Source: Edaphocola aurantiacus
GTDB taxonomy: Bacteria; Bacteroidota; Bacteroidia; Chitinophagales; Chitinophagaceae
Length of the DNA stretch: 64,000 nt
Direction of reading: 5' to 3'
Assembly: GCF_019797745.1 (NCBI RefSeq)
Contig: NZ_VOSI01000003.1
Span: 496,001-560,000, forward strand
Translations under genes and position numbers: made by a program
Shown here: positions 50,205 to 56,571 of the stretch, one piece after another
How the letters are laid out: every line of letters starts with the position of its first letter
How positions within the stretch are numbered: the stretch's first letter is position 1
Notes under the pieces: model-generated
Database searches by the model: none
What the model was told of the DNA's origin: nothing
Seen by the model: only the letters and a program-made list of their open reading frames with translations

Positions 50205-50980
50205 ATCTCAATTTTTGTGCCGCAACGGCCTTCCAGTAAATCCGGTAAATGCTCTGCCTGTCCTATATATACGCGGTGTACACCAGCTTTGAGGGCTGCA
50301 AAGGCATTGTCCAGTTTTGGTATCATGCCGGCAAATATGCGGTCCTCTTTTTTGAGTTGCTTGTACATTTTTGGTTTCAGCAAGGTAATGACAGAAGTGT
50401 CATCTGCTATATCCAGCAACACACCTGCCTTTTCAAAAGAAAAGATCAGCTGGGTTTTATAATCATTACTCAATGCCTTAGCCACCTCCTGTGCAATGGT
50501 GTCGGCATTTGTATTCAGCAATTGTCCTGCACCATCATGTGTGATGGGCGCAATAACAATAGTATCTACAGTCTTGAGTAATCGTTTCATAGCCTTGATC
50601 CGCACGGTGTCTATATCGCCCACATATCCGTAATCGATCAGTGCATCGCGTTTATGTGCCCGGATGATGTCGGCATCGGCACCGCAGATCCCGACTGCTT
50701 TACAGTCTTTAGCTTTCAGCTGGGCCACAATATTTTTATTGATATAGCCCGCATAAACCATGGTCACCACTCTAAGGGTCTCCTCATCTGTAATCCTGCG
50801 TCCCTCCACCATTTCCTGCTGTATGCCCATCTGTTCAGCCATTCTGGTGGCGAGTTTACCGCCGCCGTGTACGAGTATTTTTTTTCCGGGCAGCTGGGCA
50901 AATTGCTGCAGAAATAATTCCAGTTTCTGATGATCGTCAATGATACTTCCGCCAATCTTAATAATATTTATCTTATGCAT
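50201..50980 (-). CDS. argB: Acetylglutamate kinase (N-acylglutamate kinase)
   Basis: A 259-aa amino-acid-kinase-family enzyme that phosphorylates N-acetyl- (or N-succinyl-) glutamate. It has IIKIGGSI (5-12), ILVHGGGKLATRMAEQMG (about 36-53) binding phosphate and acyl-glutamate, and NTNADTIAQEVAKAL (about 153-167) near the catalytic Lys/Asp pair. Near-standard length. The kinase lacks the N-terminal helix seen in arginine-inhibited enzymes, so feedback by arginine may be absent. Its start overlaps the argF' stop by 8 bp. Confidence 0.93.
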   Translation of the reverse strand: MHKINIIKIGGSIIDDHQKLELFLQQFAQLPGKKILVHGGGKLATRMAEQMGIQQEMVEGRRITDEETLRVVTMVYAGYINKNIVAQLKAKDCKAVGICGADADIIRAHKRDALIDYGYVGDIDTVRIKAMKRLLKTVDTIVIAPITHDGAGQLLNTNADTIAQEVAKALSNDYKTQLIFSFEKAGVLLDIADDTSVITLLKPKMYKQLKKEDRIFAGMIPKLDNAFAALKAGVHRVYIGQAEHLPDLLEGRCGTKIEI

Positions 50981-51950
50981 ATTGCTGTAATATTTGTGCG
51001 ATAACGGCCTGTGCAGCCCATACTCTATTGCCCGCCTGCTGGGTCACCAGGCTGTTAGGGCCGTCCAGTATAGCATCACTTAATTCTACATTCCGGCGTA
51101 CCGGCAGGCAGTGCATCACCTTCGCATGCGGAGCATATTGCAGGTCCTGATCCTGTAGCATCCAGTTGTCTTGCGGCGCGGCCATGGTACCATAGTCCTT
51201 ATAACTGCTCCAGTTTTTGATATAGATGATGTCTGCATCCCGGATGGCTTCTATACGGTCATGGCTGATGTGTGCACCGGTAGTGTATTTCGGATCAAGG
51301 TCCATCCCTTCAGGATGGGCAATCACGAAATTGGCCTGGTCCCATGCGCTCATCCACTGCGCAAAACTATTGGCCACACATTGTGGTAATGGTTTTACAT
51401 GCGGTGCCCAGCACAATACTACTTTGGGTGTTGAAGATAGTTGTTGTTCGCGGATCGTCATCAGATCAGTCAGGGATTGCAGGGGGTGTAATGTTGCGCT
51501 CTCCAGGCTGATGACCGGAACAGTTGTGTACCGGATAAATTGCTGCAGATAGGCTTCTGCATAATCACTTTCCCGGTCTTTTAATCCGGGGAAAGTACGT
51601 ATGGCCAGGATGTCGAAATACTGGCTCAGTACAGGTGCAGCATCCTTAATATGTTCCACTGTACTGCCGTTCATGATAGTGCCTTCTTCAAATTCCCAGG
51701 TCCAGCCTTCACTGCCGGCATTAAATACAATGGCCTGCATGCCTAATTGTTCCGCAGCTACCTGTGTGCTCAAACGAGTGCGCAGACTGGGATTCAGGAA
51801 GATCATCCCGATGCGTCGGTTGCGGCCCAGGTGCTGATGCCTGAAAGGATCTTGTTTGTATTGTAACGCTTCATTAATCAGCTGATCGATTGCTGCAGAA
51901 GGGGGAATCTGGTTCCGGCTAATATCATTTACGGAAGTAAAGTATTTCAT
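50973..51950 (-). CDS. argF': N-succinyl/N-acetylornithine carbamoyltransferase
   Basis: A 325-aa transcarbamylase of the special Bacteroidota/Xanthomonas type that acts on N-acylated ornithine. Carbamoyl-phosphate binding residues are in FLNPSLRTRLST (51-62), with HPLQS (near 157) and HCLPVRRN (near 280). The family's proline-rich ornithine loop is absent. SEGWTWEFEEG (80-90) matches the B. fragilis enzyme's equivalent loop. The residue that distinguishes acetyl- from succinyl-ornithine use (Glu92 in Xanthomonas, Pro90 in B. fragilis) is Val98 here, in NGSTVEH. Published substitutions at this site indicate that small non-acidic residues favour succinylornithine. It lies between argD and argB. 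Confidence 0.92.
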   Translation of the reverse strand: MKYFTSVNDISRNQIPPSAAIDQLINEALQYKQDPFRHQHLGRNRRIGMIFLNPSLRTRLSTQVAAEQLGMQAIVFNAGSEGWTWEFEEGTIMNGSTVEHIKDAAPVLSQYFDILAIRTFPGLKDRESDYAEAYLQQFIRYTTVPVISLESATLHPLQSLTDLMTIREQQLSSTPKVVLCWAPHVKPLPQCVANSFAQWMSAWDQANFVIAHPEGMDLDPKYTTGAHISHDRIEAIRDADIIYIKNWSSYKDYGTMAAPQDNWMLQDQDLQYAPHAKVMHCLPVRRNVELSDAILDGPNSLVTQQAGNRVWAAQAVIAQILQQYA

Positions 51951-51963
51951 TTGTACGGTAATT

Positions 51964-53109
51964 TTAAGAAGGTTGTAAATCTTTGATCGCTTGTTGTATC
52001 GCGGTCAGGAACGCATCTGCCTCTGCACGGTTCAATGCCAGACTGGGCAGTAAACGGATCACATTAGGCTTTGCTTCGCCGGTAAAAATGTGGTATTGCT
52101 CCAGTAAGTGTTTCTTTAAGGAAGCGATACTTTCGGGTACATCAAAACCAATCATCAGTCCATGGCCGCGTACATGCTGCAATGGCGCTATCTGACGCAG
52201 GGCATTCATCAGGTACTCCCCTGTTTCACGGGCATTATCTATCAGTTGTTCCTGATCGATTACATCCAGCACAGCCAGAGCCGCAGCACAGGCCAGGTGG
52301 TTGCCACCGAAGGTGGTGCCCAGCATAAAATACTTTGGTGCTATATGCGGTGCTATAATGATGCCGGCTACAGGGAAGCCATTACCCATGCCCTTGGCCA
52401 TAGTATAGATATCTGCATCTACCCCGGCATGGTCATGGCTGAAGAACTTACCGGAACGGCCATAGCCGCATTGTACGCTATCGGCAATATATACCGAACC
52501 GTACTGATCGCAAAGACTACGGATCAGTTGCAGAAAAGAAGGTGTGGCAATATTGATGCCGCCTACGCCCTGTATCCCTTCAATAATCACCGCAGCAATC
52601 TGCTCTCCTTCAAACTCAAACAGTGCTTTGAGCTCTGCCTCATCATTAAACGGGAGAAAGATCACATTATCCGTTTCATTGACCGGGGCTATATATTGCT
52701 TATTGTCGGTAGCACTTACCGCCAGTGAGGTGCGCCCGTGAAATGCTTTGCTGAAGGCTACGATTTTTTTACGATTGGTATGGAATGATGCCAGCTTCAG
52801 GGCATTTTCATTTGCTTCTGCACCACTGTTGCAGAGAAACAGCTGATAATCGGTTTTGCCGGATACCTGACCTAGTTTGTCAGCCAGTTGCTGCTGCAAA
52901 GGAATCTGTACAGAATTGGAGTAAAAAGCAATCTGGTTCAGTTGTTCGGTAATAGACTGTGTCCAGTGAGGATGTGTATGTCCTATGCTGATCACAGCAT
53001 GACCGCCATACATGTCCAGGTACTGCTGTCCGTGATTGTCCCATACATAGGAGCCTTGTGCCCTGGCAATATGTATCGGATTGATCGGGTAAACGTCAAA
53101 TAATTTCAT
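51964..53109 (-). CDS. argD: N-acylornithine aminotransferase
   Basis: A 381-aa class III PLP-dependent aminotransferase that converts N-acylglutamate semialdehyde to N-acylornithine using glutamate. Cofactor-binding features are NSGAEANENALKLAS (about 92-106), the Asp in YIADSVQCGYGRSG (about 212-225) and the Schiff-base Lys in TMAKGMGNGFPVAG (about 239-252). Length matches ArgD. It lies 13 bp upstream of argF' and 15 bp downstream of argC, in one operon. Confidence 0.93.
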   Translation of the reverse strand: MKLFDVYPINPIHIARAQGSYVWDNHGQQYLDMYGGHAVISIGHTHPHWTQSITEQLNQIAFYSNSVQIPLQQQLADKLGQVSGKTDYQLFLCNSGAEANENALKLASFHTNRKKIVAFSKAFHGRTSLAVSATDNKQYIAPVNETDNVIFLPFNDEAELKALFEFEGEQIAAVIIEGIQGVGGINIATPSFLQLIRSLCDQYGSVYIADSVQCGYGRSGKFFSHDHAGVDADIYTMAKGMGNGFPVAGIIIAPHIAPKYFMLGTTFGGNHLACAAALAVLDVIDQEQLIDNARETGEYLMNALRQIAPLQHVRGHGLMIGFDVPESIASLKKHLLEQYHIFTGEAKPNVIRLLPSLALNRAEADAFLTAIQQAIKDLQPS

Positions 53110-53124
53110 ATTATATCAATGCTT

Positions 53125-54108
53125 TTAAAATGCTGATGGTTTAAGATACAGTCCGCTGGTTTCCGGGACCTGCATCATAAGGTTCATATTCTGTATTGCC
53201 TGTCCGGATGCACCTTTGATCAGATTGTCAATGGTGGAGTGAATGACTAAGAGATCACCCTCCTGTTCCAGTTGCAGGATACATTTATTGGTATTGACCA
53301 CTTGCTTTAAATGTACCGGAGTGGTACTCAGGTGCACAAAAGGATGGTCTTTATAAAGGTCTTCGTACCATGCAGCAACCGTTTCTAGAGCTACGCTGCA
53401 CTTCACCTGACTACTGACAAAAATCCCTCTCTGGAAATCTCCGCGCCAGGGTACAAAATGCAATTGCTGTTGTGTGTATCCATTTTGTACCTGTGCCAGA
53501 GATTCGCTAATCTCTGCCAGGTGCTGATGGGTAAGGGTTTTGTAAGCCTGTATATTATTGGCCCTCCAGCTGAAATGAGCAGTACTGCTCAATGATTGTC
53601 CGGCCCCGGTACTACCGGTAATGCCGGTAATATAGCTTTCTCCCAGCATGCCTTTGGCCGCCAATGGCAAGAGACCCAGTTGTATCGCAGTAGCAAAACA
53701 ACCAGGATTGGCTACAGACTGTGCCGTGCTGATTGCTCCTTTATTCAGTTCCGGCAGACCATATACAAACTGACGAGTACCTGTTACAGCCTGTGCTTTA
53801 AGTCTGAAGTCATTGGCCAGGTCTATAATACGGACATGCTCCGGGATCGTATTATACTGCAGGAAGGTTGCTGATTCTCCATGCCCCAGGCACAGAAAAA
53901 GTACATCAATATCCTCGCTGATAGTATCTGTAAAGACCAGCTCAGTATCGCCCAGCAGATCACTGTGTACCGTATGTACAGGCTTACCCGCATTACTTCT
54001 GCTGTGTATGAAACTGATTTGTGCATAAGGGTGCTGCAGCAATAAACGGATCAGTTCTCCGCCTGTATAACCCGCTCCGCCTATAATTCCTGTTTTAATA
54101 CTCTGCAT
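53125..54108 (-). CDS. argC: N-acyl-gamma-glutamyl-phosphate reductase
   Basis: A 327-aa NADPH-dependent reductase. The Rossmann start is GIIGGAGYTGGELIRLL (about 7-23). The catalytic Cys is in SVANPGCFATAIQLGLLPL (near 137), and the substrate-binding HQHLAEI follows near 195. It reduces N-acylglutamyl phosphate to the semialdehyde. I start at the ATG at 54106-54108 (MQSIKTGIIG), giving a 14-bp overlap with argG; the frame is open 33 bp further but the extra residues are a poorly conserved lysine-rich leader. Confidence 0.92.
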   Translation of the reverse strand: MQSIKTGIIGGAGYTGGELIRLLLQHPYAQISFIHSRSNAGKPVHTVHSDLLGDTELVFTDTISEDIDVLFLCLGHGESATFLQYNTIPEHVRIIDLANDFRLKAQAVTGTRQFVYGLPELNKGAISTAQSVANPGCFATAIQLGLLPLAAKGMLGESYITGITGSTGAGQSLSSTAHFSWRANNIQAYKTLTHQHLAEISESLAQVQNGYTQQQLHFVPWRGDFQRGIFVSSQVKCSVALETVAAWYEDLYKDHPFVHLSTTPVHLKQVVNTNKCILQLEQEGDLLVIHSTIDNLIKGASGQAIQNMNLMMQVPETSGLYLKPSAF

Positions 54109-55312
54109 CTGCTTTTGTTTTTTGAGCTGCCTGTACAGCATTCCATATTTTTACCTGGTTACCGAATATGGTGCTGAAGCCTCTTACATCAGTCCCGGTA
54201 TAACCAGAATTCATTTCTCCGTATTGTCCGAAATCGTTGCGCATCAGGTCGTATGCACTGTCTACACCAGCTACCTGAAAGCGATACGGTAACAGGTGCA
54301 GATATACTGTTCCTGTTACCTGTTGCTGGCTGTGGGTAAAGAAGACTTCTATATCCCTCATTACCGGGTCCAGGATCTGGCCTTCATGCAGCCAGTTGGC
54401 ATAAAATTGCGACAGGGTATCTTTCCACTGCAATTGCCATTTGGTGAGCACATGTTTTTCCAGTGCATGGTGCGCTTTCAGGATGACCATTGGTGCTGCG
54501 GCTTCAAATCCTACCCGGCCTTTGATCCCGATAATGGTATCTCCGATATGTATATCTCTGCCTATGGCATATGCCCCGGCAATATGCTGTACTGCTTTGA
54601 TGGCATCTGCGGGATGCGAATAGATAATTCCGTTAACCGCCTTCAGTTCTCCCTGTTCGAAATACAGGCTTAATTCCTGCATCTCTGTTTGGGTGCACTG
54701 TGTAGGCCATGCCTCTTCCGGCAATACACCATGACTTTGCAATGTTTCTTTGCCTCCTATGCTGGTACCCCACAGTCCTTTATTGATGCTGTAGGCCGCT
54801 TTCTCAAAATTCATATGCACCCCTTTAGATTGCAGGTATGCGATCTCTTCTGCACGGCTCAGCTGCATATCCCTGATGGGTGTAATGATCTCAATGCCTG
54901 GTATGAGCTGATGAAAAATCATATCGAACCGTACCTGGTCATTGCCCGCTCCGGTACTGCCATGGGCTACTGCATCTGCTTCCAGAGCCTGTGCATGACG
55001 GGCTATATGTACTGCCTGGCATAAACGCTCTGCACTTACACTGAGGGGATAGGTATTGTTTTTAAGGCAATTGCCGTAGATCAGGTATTTGACAATAGTA
55101 TCATAATAATCCTCCACTGCATTAATGGCCGTATGTGATACCACTCCCAGCTTTTGGGCATGTGCCGCAATAGCATCCAGTTCTTCCTGGTCGAAACCTC
55201 CTGTATTCACAATGATGCTGTGTACTTCATACCCGCAATCATGTGAAAGATACTGGGCACAATAAGTAGTGTCCAGGCCTCCGCTGAATCCTAAAACAAC
55301 TTTCTTACTCAT
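54095..55312 (-). CDS. argG: Argininosuccinate synthase
   Basis: A 405-aa ATP-dependent ligase that joins citrulline and aspartate. The N-type ATP pyrophosphatase loop is LGFSGGLDTTYCAQYLS (7-23). GSTGAGNDQVRFD (about 118-130) holds the citrulline and aspartate site, and LWGTSIGGKE (about 185-194) is also conserved. Its position before argC follows the order seen in other Bacteroidota arginine operons. The start overlaps the GNAT gene stop by 8 bp. Confidence 0.94.
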   Translation of the reverse strand: MSKKVVLGFSGGLDTTYCAQYLSHDCGYEVHSIIVNTGGFDQEELDAIAAHAQKLGVVSHTAINAVEDYYDTIVKYLIYGNCLKNNTYPLSVSAERLCQAVHIARHAQALEADAVAHGSTGAGNDQVRFDMIFHQLIPGIEIITPIRDMQLSRAEEIAYLQSKGVHMNFEKAAYSINKGLWGTSIGGKETLQSHGVLPEEAWPTQCTQTEMQELSLYFEQGELKAVNGIIYSHPADAIKAVQHIAGAYAIGRDIHIGDTIIGIKGRVGFEAAAPMVILKAHHALEKHVLTKWQLQWKDTLSQFYANWLHEGQILDPVMRDIEVFFTHSQQQVTGTVYLHLLPYRFQVAGVDSAYDLMRNDFGQYGEMNSGYTGTDVRGFSTIFGNQVKIWNAVQAAQKTKADAEY

Positions 55313-56030
55313 GAGTTTCTTTGTTTTGTGTGTTTAATGATGCTTGTTGTTCTGCCTTACGTTTCTGTTTCTTCTGAGTCGTGGCTTTAATCAGTTTGCC
55401 CAGCATGTTATTGCGTTTGAAGCGTACCAGGCGTTCAAAAACCTTATTCTTTTCTTTGAAAAACTGGCGGGTAATCTTGGGTGAATAATGATCTTCAGGA
55501 TCGTACATCATCGCCGTGCAGAGGCAGTTCTTGCGCTCCTTCATCGTCAGGATATCATAATTGATACAGCTTTTACATCCGGACCAGAACTGTTCATCCT
55601 GAGTCAGTTCGCTATAGGTGACAGGCTCATAACCCAGGTCACTATTGATTTTCATCACGGCGAGCCCGGTAGTGAGTCCGAAGATCTTTGCTTTGGGATA
55701 GAGCTTCCTGCTGAGTTCGAATATTTGTTTCTTGATGGATTTGGCTACACCCAGCGCCCGGTAATCGGGGTTTACGATAAGGCCGCTGTTGGCCACAAAA
55801 GCACCGTGACTCCAGGTCTCGATATAACAGAACCCTACCCAATCATTATTGGTCGTCAGTGCAATGACAGATTTGCCTTCGATCATTTTCTGAGCAATGT
55901 AGTCAGGCGACCGCTTGGCGATTCCTGTTCCTCTGACTTTAGCACTCCGCTCCATTTCGATGGTGATCGTTTCTGCGTAATGAATATCTGCCTCTTGCGC
56001 AGTGCGAAAAATCAACTTAGTGTTTTTCAC
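55305..56030 (-). CDS. GNAT acyltransferase, probable N-acylglutamate synthase
   Basis: A 241-aa GNAT-fold enzyme that heads the arginine operon. The acyl-CoA motif is NPDYRALGVAKSI (about 88-100, R-x-x-G-x-A). A cysteine-rich stretch (SGCKSC and NCLC, about 150-170) and a basic C-terminal tail follow. The other first-step genes (argA, argJ) are absent, so this product most likely makes N-succinyl- or N-acetylglutamate. A Bacteroides relative in the same place has been linked by fitness data to this step; identity is from memory. The start is a GTG at 56028-56030, which fits family N-termini; the frame is closed by a TAA at 56043-56045. Weak start and leader suggest regulated translation. Confidence 0.85.
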   Translation of the reverse strand: MKNTKLIFRTAQEADIHYAETITIEMERSAKVRGTGIAKRSPDYIAQKMIEGKSVIALTTNNDWVGFCYIETWSHGAFVANSGLIVNPDYRALGVAKSIKKQIFELSRKLYPKAKIFGLTTGLAVMKINSDLGYEPVTYSELTQDEQFWSGCKSCINYDILTMKERKNCLCTAMMYDPEDHYSPKITRQFFKEKNKVFERLVRFKRNNMLGKLIKATTQKKQKRKAEQQASLNTQNKETHE

Positions 56031-56042
56031 GTAAATAAATTT

Positions 56043-56075
56043 TTAGATGGTACGTATAGATACAAAACGACGCAT
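56043..56075 (-). CDS. Candidate arginine leader peptide (uORF2, 10 aa)
   Basis: ATG at 56073-56075, TAA at 56043-56045, encoding MRRFVSIRTI: three CGT arginine codons in ten, two in tandem. It is in the same frame as the GNAT gene, with stop and GTG start separated by 12 nt. An imperfect hairpin (about 56076-56099) lies just before its ATG. Layout fits a leader peptide that senses charged tRNA-Arg or couples translation to the first operon gene. Being only ten codons long, it could also be chance. Confidence 0.4.
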   Translation of the reverse strand: MRRFVSIRTI

Positions 56076-56140
56076 GCAACACCACGGGTTTGGTGTGCAG
56101 CGTTTATTTCCAAGCACTGATAGCAGTTTGTAAACAACTA

Positions 56141-56215
56141 CTACCAGTCTATCGTCGCGATGATCTGGGGGTAAAATGCGAAAGAGGGCCCGCTGGAATA
56201 ACAGCGGTATCGCAT
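56141..56215 (-). CDS. Candidate upstream ORF (uORF1, 24 aa)
   Basis: The first ATG of the leader transcript (56213-56215) opens a 24-codon frame ending in tandem TAG codons at 56143-56138. It starts MRYRCYSSG, so Arg falls at positions 2 and 4. A GC-rich stem CCGCTG/CAGCGG (56190-56207) lies within it. Whether it is translated is unknown. Confidence 0.3.
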   Translation of the reverse strand: MRYRCYSSGPSFAFYPQIIATIDW

Positions 56216-56217
56216 GC

Positions 56218-56247
56218 AAATTGATATGTAAGTGAGTTGATCAATTT
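56218..56247 (-). promoter_or_regulatory. 5'-end hairpin of the arginine leader
   Basis: An 8-bp perfect stem (56218-56225 with 56240-56247) close to the predicted transcription start, just before uORF1. It could stabilise the mRNA end or take part in alternative folding. Confidence 0.4.
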
Positions 56248-56261
56248 TGTAAAATGTGCGG

Positions 56262-56291
56262 CAAATGTATTACATAAATCGAAAAAAACAA
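56262..56291 (-). promoter_or_regulatory. Promoter of the arginine operon
   Basis: On the minus strand TTG (56291-56289) and TACATTTG (56269-56262) are spaced exactly 19 nt, a full match. Transcription should start near 56255, about 225 nt before the GNAT start codon. The stretch 56292-56571, up to the histidine kinase stop, holds no gene or terminator that I recognise; a TATGAAT at 56301-56307 could be half of an ArgR-type box but has no good partner. Confidence 0.8.
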
Positions 56292-56571
56292 GATGCACAA
56301 TATGAATATTTTCTGATTGTTATATTAAAAGTTTGTTAGAGCATCGCTGTAATCCTTTCCTGTACTGTGTTTGTATTATTTCAAAAAAATGCCGTGAAGC
56401 CTGAAAAAAATCTGCAGACTTTGTTCGTTTGCTGTACTCAATGCGCTGTTCCTCCGTCAATATCAAAAATAACAGGTACAGATGAACACAAGTTTGCGAC
56501 AGGATTAATTTATCGTAAACTCCTTCCGATTGGCTACAAGTTGTATCCGATATTTCTTGCTTTTGAAGTAT

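Noticed and set aside
56031-56075. Arg-rich mini-ORF as a frameshifted or nonsense-mutated N-terminus of the GNAT protein
   Set aside because: As I recall them, related GNAT proteins begin near the GTG-start residue, so no missing N-terminus is needed. A sequencing error at the TAA cannot be fully excluded.
56301-56321. ArgR operator upstream of the arginine operon
   Set aside because: Only the half-site TATGAAT is clear; the second half does not match, and the site lies upstream of the -33 element.
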